Shown here piece after piece: positions 6,824 through 15,024 of a DNA stretch of 64,000 bases. The translations under genes and the position numbers were made by a program. The notes under the pieces were generated by a model. That model was not told the DNA's origin, searched no databases, and worked only from the letters and a program-made list of their open reading frames with translations. The DNA is from an uncultured Actinomyces sp. Lineage in GTDB: Bacteria; Actinomycetota; Actinomycetes; Actinomycetales; Actinomycetaceae. How positions within the stretch are numbered: the stretch's first letter is position 1; every line of letters starts with the position of its first letter. The stretch is taken from contig CALLSD010000048.1 of assembly GCA_938014245.1 (NCBI GenBank), positions 1-64,000 of the forward strand, in the 5' to 3' direction.

Positions 6824-9800
6824 GAAAAATCACCTTCCTCAAATGGGTTGAACTGCATCATTTCGTCAACATAAGGAGCGATCTCATCGAGATCGACCTC
6901 AATTTGTCGTTCGACTTTCGAGCGAGCATGGTCCCAAAAACGCTCCTTTGGACGAGGGAGGCCAAAGGCTTCGAATGCATCGAGACGCTCAGCAAGCGGG
7001 AGCGTCGAACTCAACCACGGGATGTCGATGACCCCCTGGCGCTGTGCGATCACGATGCCCTTGCTAATCCGATCAAGTCGCTCAGCTTCAGCAATCTGAC
7101 CGTCCTCATCGAGCAAGACATCGAGACGGTCGAAATAGTCCTCCCACTGTGCGCGAGTACGAAGCGCAGGGGAGCGATCCCAGATGTATTCGTCAAGCTC
7201 AGCGTCGTAGTGCTTGAGTCCCTTATCAATGGAGCGGCCTAGGATCGCTTCCTCCACGTTCTCCCATGGGACCGTGCGCACACGCGCGACCTCGTACACA
7301 TCATCATCAACCTCAATGAGATGGGTAGTCATACCCTCTCGGACGGGGCGACGTTTGCGGTCGAACTCAATGGTGAGCTGCTTGTTCACGACCTTCGGAG
7401 CGAAGTCGAGACGCTTCTCATTACGCGTCAACTCCTGCACGCTAGGGAACACCTTCATCGTCACAGGAAGTGCGCCCTGACGCGTCACCATGAGGTCCCA
7501 CATGAAGTCACGATCCTCTTGCGAGTCCTCCTTAATGCCTTCAGGGAGCTTGTAACCCCCATGAGCGAGTACACCGTGAGGCTCACGAGAGAAGTTTGCG
7601 CGTGTGGTGATGTTGAGCAGGTCTGACTGGTGATGCTTCCGCTCCCACATCCGTCGAGAGTCAGTCAACGCCTCACGAGAGTTTCTCCACAGCCCACTAA
7701 GTCCAAACAGATCAAGACCGTCGACCACATCCAACGGGGCGTCGGTAATGAACCCATCGGTCGTACACGAAGGAGTGATATATCCACGATCGTCTAGCTG
7801 GTTGAGGGTGGCCATGAGAACAGCGCGCACCAGCGAGGTCGTCATAGTTGCGTGGTAGGGCGAGGTGATTGCTGAACCACCCACGTCATCTCGCTCCTGT
7901 GCCCATGCGTCCCAACCGCGCTGTCCTAGAACACCCTGTGCGAGCTTGCCATACGGCGAGTTGCACATGAGCTTGAGGACACCCTGCTCGAAAGACTTGC
8001 GACCAAACTCCTGCTTGGCACGAGCACGGTCATCGAGCAACTGCTTGTAAGCACCGCGCAAGAGCCTTGATGGCTCCTCACCATCCATACGCACGCGAGC
8101 GAAATGCCCGATCTGGCACGTAACAGAGGCCCCGAGAGTGAGCGCAAGCCACACCTCAGGCCCCGTCGCCCACACCCCACGAGAACAACCAGAGGTACGC
8201 GGATAGAAGATCGAACCGTCCGCAGGAACTGGGAGACAGGGGTATACCACGGACTTGGGGAACTCAAAGCTCACAAAGCCAACGAAAGGAGTGAGAGGCC
8301 CATGCTCCGCGAAGTCGTCGAGACTGAGGGACCGATTATTCACCGTCCGCTTGATGACCCCACCCTTGGAGAGGAAATCCACGTCGAGAATCGTCGCGGA
8401 CGAAGTGGGATAGCAACTCATGAGATCGTAATCGTGAGTCTCGAAAGGAAAGTACCCCACCTCCGAGCACATGTTGTACCCACCTCTAAAGGACAATGCA
8501 CAGGAGTGGGACCACGTGGCAGAGGCCCCATCAAGGGGAGCTAGCTCGCGCTTCCTGTAATACGCAAGCTCGTTCTCGTGAGAAGTCTCAGAATCTTCAT
8601 TCTTGACATCCTTCACGAGACCACCGAATACAACGTTGAAGACCTTGGAAGTCCCACCGAGCTGCCCAGTGATATTCCGACGCATTGCACCTGCAGCCCC
8701 CGTGGGGAGCGACAGCGGGAACGCCTTATTGTCACCGTAGAGAGCGGAGACATATTCCAGAGCGATCACCGCATCGTTAGCCGCGTAGTCGAGGAACTCC
8801 ACAGGATGCTCAGCGAGGTACTCGTCCATGCGTGTGATCCAATCGCCAGGCACTTCCAGCTTCGGGACCCCCACGGACTCACCGAGAGTCTTCAAGCTGA
8901 CTGCACCGGACTGAGCCATCGTGTCCCGGATCGACACCTCCACCGGACGCTTCCACCGCCAGTTCGCACCGTCGAGGACGAGCCTCACAGGCTTGGGACT
9001 CACCATCCCACCCGAAGCACTTATCACCGTGCGAAGGATGTCAGGGGCAGAACCGTCAAGCCACCGAGCACGACGCGAGTCGTAACCCGCTGTGGCGGGT
9101 AACTCGCGCTCACGAGCTGGGTACGCCTCGTTCCATGTGTTCACAGCCTTACGCTTATCGACGAACGTCGTGAGGTCAGCATGCTGGGAGTGAGCCGCAA
9201 GCGTGATAGGTAGCGCGCGAGATGGCGCTCCTTTCCTAAACCACCTACTAGGACGCTGTTTCCCCCGCTTATCGAGGCAGTCATCGTGGGGAACACCCTT
9301 CTCGCACCATCCTTGAGCGAGAGGGTGCTCATGAAGCCCAAACTCCTCAATACAGATCTCCAGGGCACGCTCAAAAGAGAGACGAGCAGTCCGCCGCCCA
9401 AGGGGTCCGTTGTACTCACGGGGGAGTACCACACAAAGTCGCAGCTGGGTGTCGTCGTTTGGATCAATAACGGCGAACTGGTAACTGATGACACGGCGGA
9501 CAATATCTTCGTTCTCACCAACCCAACCCCGCTGGGAGTCGTGGCCATCGACGTGAACGAACTCGGTGTCAAACCCGATCACGATACTGTCACCGCAGCC
9601 AGCGCCCATCGCCTGAATCGAGGGGTAATCGCGGAAGCTCGATCCACCACCAGACACCGTGCGCGCGACCGTCTTAGTCAAGACAGTGAATTCGGCTGGG
9701 TGTTTCTTCGAGGTGGCAGCGTCAGTGGCAGCACCCACCGACCAGCCAACGGCGGCAGCGGCGGCAACGGGGTCTTCCCCATACATTGTTGCCGCCGTTG

Positions 9801-9996
9801 TGCAAAATGCCTGATCAGACGGTGTTTTGGAAGGGGTCTCGCGTGAAGATAAGCTCTTATCTTCACGGAATTCGGGTTTGAAAGCACCCTTTTCATCGAC
9901 TTTAGGGAGGGGCATACCCGCTACGCGGGCATGCTGATCTAATCCCTTTGAGGACGTGCTCGGGGAAGAAGAAAGAGAGTGAGTAAGCGCGGTCAT
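6820..9996 (-). CDS. Family B DNA polymerase, candidate primer-independent PolB (piPolB)
   Basis: 1058 residues. 3'-5' exonuclease motifs: GFDTEF (D143, E145), a possible Exo II at AHSQHADLTTF (~268-278) and YAAND (Y404, D408). Polymerase motifs: FRGGYN (503-508), motif A DLMSCYP (D524), motif B KLMCNSPYG (K675, Y682), motif C TTDGF (D747), with TDG instead of the usual DTD. ITTRAN (796-801) after motif C resembles, from memory, the KTRG motif of piPolBs. It may replicate the excised element without a separate primase. The N-terminal ~130 residues are Ser/Thr/Ala-rich without a motif. Starts in the ATGA overlap with the excisionase gene. Protein-primed PolB is the alternative, but no terminal-protein gene is seen. 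Confidence 0.85.
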   Translation of the reverse strand: MTALTHSLSSSPSTSSKGLDQHARVAGMPLPKVDEKGAFKPEFREDKSLSSRETPSKTPSDQAFCTTAATMYGEDPVAAAAAVGWSVGAATDAATSKKHPAEFTVLTKTVARTVSGGGSSFRDYPSIQAMGAGCGDSIVIGFDTEFVHVDGHDSQRGWVGENEDIVRRVISYQFAVIDPNDDTQLRLCVVLPREYNGPLGRRTARLSFERALEICIEEFGLHEHPLAQGWCEKGVPHDDCLDKRGKQRPSRWFRKGAPSRALPITLAAHSQHADLTTFVDKRKAVNTWNEAYPARERELPATAGYDSRRARWLDGSAPDILRTVISASGGMVSPKPVRLVLDGANWRWKRPVEVSIRDTMAQSGAVSLKTLGESVGVPKLEVPGDWITRMDEYLAEHPVEFLDYAANDAVIALEYVSALYGDNKAFPLSLPTGAAGAMRRNITGQLGGTSKVFNVVFGGLVKDVKNEDSETSHENELAYYRKRELAPLDGASATWSHSCALSFRGGYNMCSEVGYFPFETHDYDLMSCYPTSSATILDVDFLSKGGVIKRTVNNRSLSLDDFAEHGPLTPFVGFVSFEFPKSVVYPCLPVPADGSIFYPRTSGCSRGVWATGPEVWLALTLGASVTCQIGHFARVRMDGEEPSRLLRGAYKQLLDDRARAKQEFGRKSFEQGVLKLMCNSPYGKLAQGVLGQRGWDAWAQERDDVGGSAITSPYHATMTTSLVRAVLMATLNQLDDRGYITPSCTTDGFITDAPLDVVDGLDLFGLSGLWRNSREALTDSRRMWERKHHQSDLLNITTRANFSREPHGVLAHGGYKLPEGIKEDSQEDRDFMWDLMVTRQGALPVTMKVFPSVQELTRNEKRLDFAPKVVNKQLTIEFDRKRRPVREGMTTHLIEVDDDVYEVARVRTVPWENVEEAILGRSIDKGLKHYDAELDEYIWDRSPALRTRAQWEDYFDRLDVLLDEDGQIAEAERLDRISKGIVIAQRQGVIDIPWLSSTLPLAERLDAFEAFGLPRPKERFWDHARSKVERQIEVDLDEIAPYVDEMMQFNPFEEGDFS

Positions 9997-10232
9997 GATG
10001 CGACCGCCTTGGAACCCGATGTCTCAACCCGGTTGTTATCTAACCAGGTATTGAGGTCATCGAGACGGTAAAGAGTCCGGCTATGGACTGCGCCGACACG
10101 GACGAACGCCGGGCCAATGCCCTGAGTCCTCCAGTTCGCAAGCGTACGAGAACTGACGCCGAGCATGGCAGCGGCTTCGTTTGCCGAGACAGCAAGTACG
10201 GAAGTAGTAGTTTCGAGAGCCTGAGTAGGCAT
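9993..10232 (-). CDS. Excisionase-like helix-turn-helix protein
   Basis: 79 residues; SANEAAAMLGVSSRTLANWRTQGIGPAFVRVG is a winged MerR/Xis-type HTH (helix_turn_helix_17), and LYRLDDLNTWLDNNR is its usual C-terminal wing-helix. Such proteins bend att DNA to favour excision, and may repress. First gene of the long minus-strand operon, divergent from the integrase. A palindrome covers its ribosome binding site. Confidence 0.8.
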   Translation of the reverse strand: MPTQALETTTSVLAVSANEAAAMLGVSSRTLANWRTQGIGPAFVRVGAVHSRTLYRLDDLNTWLDNNRVETSGSKAVAS

Positions 10233-10233
10233 A

Positions 10234-10254
10234 GTTCACCCCTTGTGGGTGAAC
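10234..10254. promoter_or_regulatory. Palindrome over the ribosome binding site of the excisionase gene
   Basis: GTTCACCC-CTTGT-GGGTGAAC, 8-bp perfect arms. On the minus strand the right arm includes AGGGGTG, the likely Shine-Dalgarno, which ends a few bases before the ATG at 10232. It could be an operator for the HTH protein or an RNA hairpin that limits translation. Confidence 0.6.
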
Positions 10255-10509
10255 CTCGCCAGAACGGTCTTACGCTTCGCTTTAAGGCTGCCATATCAGT
10301 TCGTCATGCTTCTGTGCCTGCCCATCCGCTGAGTTCCGTCCTGCATATTCGACGGCAGCTTGGATTTCGTCATACAGCGGTGGCTGGGACACCTTGGCGC
10401 TTGATCTTAAGTTGTGCGCCAATCCTAACACGCATGTCAAGTCCACGCAACTACTGGGGCAGTTTGGTCTGCTACTGTTGACTTGAACCAACGACGGAAA
10501 GGGCCACTT
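10255..10509. other. Divergent control region between xis-like and integrase genes
   Basis: About 255 nt with no gene I can support. It must carry the promoters for the divergent recombination genes. A short inverted repeat is seen around 10392-10424 (GGCGC...GCGCC). No further family signal recognised. Confidence 0.4.
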
Positions 10510-10511
10510 AT
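10501..10511 (+). promoter_or_regulatory. GGGCCACTTAT repeat overlapping integrase RBS and start
   Basis: Copy of the repeat found inside both att ends. Here it overlaps the ribosome binding site AAAGGG (10498-10503) and the ATG at 10510. If it is an integrase site, bound integrase could repress its own gene. Confidence 0.45.
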
Positions 10512-11706
10512 GGGACGAATCGCCCTCAAACCAGGCGAGCACATGGCAGCTCAGACAAAGCCGGAAAGGCAGGCTAACGGCTCCTACTTTGGGCGCTTCT
10601 CACTCAGGCTCATGGATGGTAAGACCGTCCGCCTGAAGGTAACAGCCCCAACAGTGGGGGAATGGCGCACGAAAGCCCTAGCAGTAGCTGAAGAAGCACT
10701 CCGAGCAGCGGGAACAGAAGGTTCGTGGAAGCCGACCTCACAGATGAGTGAGTACATCAAGAAAGTCTCAATCCCCGCCGTTAAAGCATCGCACCTTAGG
10801 GAACGCTCAAAAACCAAGTACGAACACCTCCTTGACATCCTCAGCGAGCACTTCAAGGGATACACAATTCACGATGCTGTGAGGTTCCGTCGATTGGAGG
10901 CGGTCTTGAAGGACATCGCAAGCGAGCATGGAGCCGAGTCTGGGCGCAATGCTCGCAATGTGCTGAGCAAGTGGGTGCTCCAACAGCTCATCCGCGACGA
11001 GGTCATCGCAGGGAACCCTCTCGCAGGCATGGCAATCGACCTCGGAAACGTGAAGAAAACAGCAAAGAGTGAAGGTGGCAGGGGCCTTACCGATGCTGAG
11101 TATGAGCGTGCCATCGAATACCTGCTCGCAATAGATGTAGAAGACGTAGCCGCACCGAGACGAGGACGCTTCACAATGGCAGACCGAGTAGAACACAGAC
11201 GCACAACAGTCGAACTCACGCTTTTGCAAGCCGCAACAGGCTTCAGGATCGGGGAGGCCCTCAGTCTCCGTCTTGATGAGGTTGAAGATGATGGGGTGAA
11301 GATCAAGGTTACTGTGCCCGCTGAGCGCTCAAAAACCCACAGGGGAAGAACTGTGCCCGTGCTTGATGATCGGGTCGCTGAGAGGCTTAGGAAGCGCGTA
11401 AAGCGCCGCCAAGAGGGTGAGCTTGTATTTCCTGCCCCGGCAGTCCCGGGTAGCAAATGGAATCAATCCAACGCGCAGAAAGCGGTAAAGAAGCTCCTTA
11501 GAGAAATCGCTGATGCATGTTCAATCCCACTGCTCCATGAGGTCTCATCTCACGTCTGGCGAACAACGCTCAATACGCGAGCGATGAACGCGGGAATCCC
11601 AGCCGAAGTGCGAGCCGCATACTTCGGCCACGACGCAGAGATCAACAAAACGGCTTACACCGACGTGCGTGACACCTCCAGTCTTGTTGAGGCTCTCGGA
11701 CGGTAG
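10510..11706 (+). CDS. int: Tyrosine integrase
   Basis: 398 residues. Catalytic pattern: Arg in ATGFRIGEALSLR, HxxR in SSHVWRTTL, the third box His in YFGHDAEINKTAYTDV and the nucleophile Tyr in the same string. N-terminal arm-binding and SAM-like core domains precede it. I take ATG 10510, with AAAGGG 6 nt upstream; a TTG at 10483 would add nine residues but lacks a site. It ends about 160 nt from attR, the usual location beside the attachment site. Confidence 0.93.
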   Translation: MGRIALKPGEHMAAQTKPERQANGSYFGRFSLRLMDGKTVRLKVTAPTVGEWRTKALAVAEEALRAAGTEGSWKPTSQMSEYIKKVSIPAVKASHLRERSKTKYEHLLDILSEHFKGYTIHDAVRFRRLEAVLKDIASEHGAESGRNARNVLSKWVLQQLIRDEVIAGNPLAGMAIDLGNVKKTAKSEGGRGLTDAEYERAIEYLLAIDVEDVAAPRRGRFTMADRVEHRRTTVELTLLQAATGFRIGEALSLRLDEVEDDGVKIKVTVPAERSKTHRGRTVPVLDDRVAERLRKRVKRRQEGELVFPAPAVPGSKWNQSNAQKAVKKLLREIADACSIPLLHEVSSHVWRTTLNTRAMNAGIPAEVRAAYFGHDAEINKTAYTDVRDTSSLVEALGR

Positions 11707-11710
11707 GAAG

Positions 11711-11735
11711 GGGCCATTTATGGGGCCACTTATTC
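11711..11735 (+). promoter_or_regulatory. Pair of GGGCCA(C/T)TTAT repeats next to attR
   Basis: GGGCCATTTAT at 11711-11721 and GGGCCACTTATTC at 11723-11735 in tandem, directly behind the integrase stop. Together with the left copy at 112-124 they bracket the element; likely integrase arm sites. Confidence 0.5.
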
Positions 11736-11810
11736 AGTGATACAGGCGTAGTACTGCGGGTGACTCCGGCAGGTATGACACTGCTCTTTTCGGCTCTATG
11801 CTTCAAGAAA

Positions 11811-11890
11811 CTCGGATTTTGCCAACGATAATGACCTCAATGGTCGATTACCCCGGAGGTTGCTGGTTCAAATCCTGTCCGAGCTACCAG
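11811..11890 (+). other. tRNA-like remnant at attR
   Basis: CTCGGA at 11811 can pair with CCGAG just before the repeat's CTACCA, and the T-arm GGTTCAAATCC is intact, so acceptor and T arms can form. No proper 7-nt anticodon loop or D-arm is found. I read it as the element's attP half mimicking the tRNA end, not a working tRNA. Confidence 0.5.
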
Positions 11891-11969
11891 AAAAACCCGG
11901 TATCTCAACAAAAACTCGCTGAGATACCGGGTTTTGTTTTACCCAATATGGCTCGAGGGGCCAGAAAAA
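11865..11969 (+). repeat. attR: right attachment direct repeat
   Basis: Copy of 6-111, covering T-arm, CCA, the 17-nt/16-nt terminator hairpin (11891-11935) and GGGGCCAGAAAAA. Differences include CCGAG for CCCCG in the acceptor strand, showing that this copy does not restore an initiator tRNA. Confidence 0.85.
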
Positions 11970-11998
11970 TTGCGGTCTACGCGAAGCGTAGACCGCAA
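11965..11998 (-). terminator. Terminator behind LARTG surface protein genes
   Basis: Arms TTGCGGTCTACGC (11970-11982) and its exact complement (11986-11998) around GAA; on the minus strand the stem is followed by a run of T from the AAAAA at 11965-11969. It ends the two-gene surface protein transcript just outside the element. Confidence 0.8.
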
Positions 11999-12014
11999 TA
12001 GAGTGGAAGAACTT

Positions 12015-13055
12015 CTAGCCGCGCTTGCGCTTGCGCAATGCAGCGCCTGCACTCGCGCTCAGTGCCGCTGCTCCAGCGAGGAAAGCAATCGGGGCACCCG
12101 TTCGTGCGAGCGTCGGCTTTGACGGGGTCGAAGCACTAGTCTGTGCCCCTGCCGAACTCGTGCTTGCGCTTGCCGAAACCGTCGTTGACTCACTGGCTGA
12201 AGGAGATGCAGCGCTTGTACTCACTGAAGCCGTAGGAGTGCTTGCGGTAGGTGTTGTTGAGCTAACGGACGGAGAAGGCGAGGGGGTGGGGGTTGCACAC
12301 GGCGAGGGGTCGAGGATTGGATCAACTTGTGTTCCAGCAGTCAGCGGAGCGACGGTGATATCGGCGGTCCAAGAGTCTGCAGAGGACTGCGCATTAGCAC
12401 CGGTAAATCCCGTGAGTGCGGCGGTGTTAGAGATGGTTGTCCCAGCGCCCTTTTCGTTCACGCGTCCCAGCACATGCAGCGTCGTGTAGTTCATGAAACC
12501 GAGCTGCCCTGCGCCGCCGTCCCAGATTCCAGTGCAGTGATCATAGGAACCAAAAGTCTTGGCGTCAGTACAGGGGAAAGTGAAGTCTCGAATGAGGCCG
12601 TCGTCTGGGTTCGGATCAAAGTCGTGTCCTTCCCGGATCCAGAGGTGATCGACCGGAGGATAGGCAAGGATCTCGTTATTGCACAGTCGAGTCCACGAGT
12701 TCTGGTAGGTGATTCCCTCGGGCAGTAGGTCTTTCACATTGATGTTTGTCACTGTGCCAACGCCACGGTTAAGAATGTTGACACGGTAAAGAACATAGTC
12801 GCCAACGTTAAAGTTCCCAATCGGGAAATTAGCCGTCGAATCGAGAGCGATGGGGAGTCCGTTCGCGCCATAAACAGGCTGAGCGCCAGACATCTGGACG
12901 TGGGCAGCGTCCTTCAAGACAATAAGATCAGCGCCCTGGTTTGGGTCAGCGTTGGCCTGGAACTTGGATGCTGAAACACCGACAATTCCGAGTGCAACAC
13001 AGGCACTGAGGAGTGCTGCACACAAACTGCGGCGTCGAGAATGACGGAGTGTCAT
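12015..13055 (-). CDS. LARTG-anchored surface protein
   Basis: 346 residues: signal peptide (~1-35, MTLRHSRRRSLCAALLSACVAL...), one folded domain with the DUF11-like phrase YVLYRVNILNRGVGTVTNINVKDLLPEGITY (~87-118), a Ser/Thr/Pro stalk (~250-310), then LARTG, a hydrophobic helix and RKRKRG. LAxTG is the motif expected for class E actinobacterial sortases; the product should be wall-linked. AGAAGGA precedes the ATG. Paralogous to the next gene upstream, about half identical by eye. No pilin-specific motif (such as an E-box) recognised. Confidence 0.85.
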   Translation of the reverse strand: MTLRHSRRRSLCAALLSACVALGIVGVSASKFQANADPNQGADLIVLKDAAHVQMSGAQPVYGANGLPIALDSTANFPIGNFNVGDYVLYRVNILNRGVGTVTNINVKDLLPEGITYQNSWTRLCNNEILAYPPVDHLWIREGHDFDPNPDDGLIRDFTFPCTDAKTFGSYDHCTGIWDGGAGQLGFMNYTTLHVLGRVNEKGAGTTISNTAALTGFTGANAQSSADSWTADITVAPLTAGTQVDPILDPSPCATPTPSPSPSVSSTTPTASTPTASVSTSAASPSASESTTVSASASTSSAGAQTSASTPSKPTLARTGAPIAFLAGAAALSASAGAALRKRKRG

Positions 13056-13084
13056 GGTATGTCGGTCCTTCTGTAAACGGGGGT

Positions 13085-14113
13085 TTAATCGAGCTTACGC
13101 CTGCTCGAGACGAAAGATGATCCTGCAACAGTGGTGAGCACTGCTATCCCCCCAAGGAGTGCGAGGGGAACACCCGTACGCGCGAGCGTGGTTGTCTGCG
13201 GTGCGCGAGAGGCTGCTGTTGCGCTTGTCGTTGCCGAGGCCTCGCTAGCGCTAAGCGTGGTAGTGGGGGTACTTGTGGCCGCGGAGGGAGCGGATGTGCT
13301 CACCGATGGTGAGGGCTGCGAAGACGTGGGGGAATCTGAAGGCGTCGGTGTTGAGCAAGGTGAAGGGTCAGTGATCTCCTCAACCTGTGCGCCGCTAGCA
13401 AGAGGTGCAACCGTAATATCTGCGGTCCATGAGTCAACGGAGAGCTTTGAATTTTGAGGAGAGATCTCCGTAAAACGAGCGGTGTTGGAAATCGTCTTTC
13501 CTGCGCCCTTCTTGTCGACACGTCCAAGGACAAACAAAGTGGAGTATGCGGCGTAACCAAAATACTCAGTGCTGCTCGTCCATGTTCCGCTGCAGTGATC
13601 GTAGGTCCCTGAAGAGTATCCTTCAGGTGCGCGACAGGGGAAAGTAATCGGGCTGTCTGGGTACAGACTCTCATCGGGATTCACGCTTTGGCTCTCGCGA
13701 ACCCACAGGTGGTCGGTTGGAGCTATAACAGTGTGTGCGCACCTGCGTGTCCAGGAGTTCTGATAGGTGACCCCTTCGGGAAGGAAATCCGAAACGGTAA
13801 AACTGTTCACATTGGCATAATTGCGATTCAGAACATTGATGCGGTAAACAACGTAGTCTCCGACCTCAAAGCCTCCAATGGGGGCATCTGCGGTCGAATC
13901 AAGGCCAATCGGGAGGCCGAATTCGTCGTAGACGGGCTGTCCGCCAGACATCTGGACGTGGGCTGCATCCTTCAGGAGGATCAAGTCGGGGACGCGTTCT
14001 TCATCTGCCTGAGCCTGGAGTTGTGCGGTGGAGACCCCAGCAATACCCATTGCAACGCTTGCAGTGGCGAGGGCAGCAATGATGCTCCACCCTCGCTGTG
14101 AACGCCTGAACAT
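13085..14113 (-). CDS. LARTG-anchored surface protein, tandem paralogue
   Basis: 342 residues with the same plan: signal peptide, DUF11-like domain (YVVYRINVLNRNYANVNSFTVSDFLPEGVTY), Ser/Thr/Pro stalk, LARTG, membrane helix and SSRRKLD. DLI(V/L)LKDAAHVQMSG and (D)HLW(I/V)RE are shared almost exactly with the neighbour, so the pair arose by duplication. GGAGG lies 6 nt before the ATG. Co-transcription is likely given the 29-nt gap. Confidence 0.85.
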   Translation of the reverse strand: MFRRSQRGWSIIAALATASVAMGIAGVSTAQLQAQADEERVPDLILLKDAAHVQMSGGQPVYDEFGLPIGLDSTADAPIGGFEVGDYVVYRINVLNRNYANVNSFTVSDFLPEGVTYQNSWTRRCAHTVIAPTDHLWVRESQSVNPDESLYPDSPITFPCRAPEGYSSGTYDHCSGTWTSSTEYFGYAAYSTLFVLGRVDKKGAGKTISNTARFTEISPQNSKLSVDSWTADITVAPLASGAQVEEITDPSPCSTPTPSDSPTSSQPSPSVSTSAPSAATSTPTTTLSASEASATTSATAASRAPQTTTLARTGVPLALLGGIAVLTTVAGSSFVSSRRKLD

Positions 14114-14232
14114 AACGAGCCTCCAAAACCTTCAATACTCAGCAAGTTGTCTGAGCACAATACCGAGAAATGCTATCTGTAAGTAGCTGCTCAGTTCAAG
14201 AAAAACTGCCAGTTGTGCCTTAAAACTCATAT

Positions 14233-14261
14233 GTTGTGAGCGAGAGGTCCTCTCTCACAAC
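14233..14261. promoter_or_regulatory. Imperfect palindrome in divergent promoter region
   Basis: GTTGTGAG..AGAGG / CCTCTCTCACAAC, arms of 13 bp with a 2-nt bulge, between the surface protein genes (-) and the PH-like genes (+). A candidate operator; AT-rich TATAAAAATG follows at 14270 and may be a -10 region for the rightward gene. Confidence 0.35.
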
Positions 14262-14304
14262 AGTTGTAGTATAAAAATGTTGAAATACATTTGAGGAGGA
14301 CAAA

Positions 14305-15024
14305 ATGAGTGAACCGACGATGCCGCCGAGCCTGCCGCCCATGAGCGGACAGTCAATTCCGCAGGGAAGCGTGCCAGCAACCGGCAGGATTGAAAACGGT
14401 GACTACTATTTCGATAAGTTCGATGATCGTCCGATTCCCACAATGGTGAACCGACTGATCATTGAAAAAGGTTCATGGACTAAAGCAATTATTGGCTTCG
14501 TTTTGGGAGGAGTTTTCCTCCTTGCATGTGTCAATTCCGTGCGCACTGAACAGTCGGTTGTAGCGATGATTCTTTGTTTCTTGATCGGGGCTCTCTTGAT
14601 TGTCGCCGGGCTCGCCATGATGCCCCGCAAAGACTACATCGACTACCAGGGCTTCTATGTCACGAGCATTTTTGGCTCGAAGCGCTTCCCCTGGCCTCAT
14701 TCGCGTACTAGTTTCTACGTCCGTAACACGCGGGCTGGAAACGCCGCTTCAGCGAGCGCTCGGATGACACAGACCTTTGACGTGAAACTGATCAGTGCTG
14801 AGGGAATGCAGATTCCCTTGGGGATTGTCTTCACCGGTCCGAACTCCGATGAATTGGAATGGCGAGGCGTCGTTCAGTGCTCGCGTATTTGGGATTGGGG
14901 CGTTGCAAGGGGCTACACCGTTGAGACGGGGGAGTACATTCCTCTTTCGGGAGCTGGAATTCACCAAGCACTTCGTCAGTCTCAGGAAGAACGCTACGGT
15001 CTTCGCCAGAACTTCAATCAATAA
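14305..15024 (+). CDS. Membrane protein with PH-like domain, unknown role
   Basis: 239 residues: a Pro-rich cytoplasmic head, GDYYFDKFDDRPIPTMVNRLIIEKGS, two membrane helices (~60-80 and ~88-106), then a bacterial PH-like beta domain with RKDYIDYQGFYVTSIFGSKRFPWPHSRTSFYVR. GAGGAGG precedes the ATG. Its stop is followed at once by the start of a paralogue. The PH-like call is from pattern only; no function can be given. Confidence 0.65.
   Translation: MSEPTMPPSLPPMSGQSIPQGSVPATGRIENGDYYFDKFDDRPIPTMVNRLIIEKGSWTKAIIGFVLGGVFLLACVNSVRTEQSVVAMILCFLIGALLIVAGLAMMPRKDYIDYQGFYVTSIFGSKRFPWPHSRTSFYVRNTRAGNAASASARMTQTFDVKLISAEGMQIPLGIVFTGPNSDELEWRGVVQCSRIWDWGVARGYTVETGEYIPLSGAGIHQALRQSQEERYGLRQNFNQ

Larger units (their letters stand above)
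6..11880. mobile_element. Integrative mobilizable, pipolin-like element in tRNA-fMet
   Basis: About 11.9 kb bounded by an imperfect direct repeat that includes the tRNA T-arm/CCA end and the following terminator hairpin. It contains a tyrosine integrase beside the right repeat, an excisionase-like HTH protein, a family B DNA polymerase, MobC, a MOBP relaxase and accessory proteins, plus lantibiotic/immunity and ardA cargo. No type IV coupling protein or secretion genes are seen, so it should be mobilizable rather than self-conjugative. Integrase, excisionase and PolB between tRNA att sites is the layout known for pipolins. The right boundary is placed in the repeat; the exact crossover within the shared stretch is not determinable. 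Confidence 0.85.

Noticed and set aside
9286..9846. 186-codon plus-strand ORF opposite the polymerase N-terminus
   Set aside because: Antisense to a gene with clear exonuclease motifs; no own RBS or family signal.
11811..11890. Functional tRNA gene at attR
   Set aside because: Acceptor and T arms can pair, but there is no canonical D arm or 7-nt anticodon loop.
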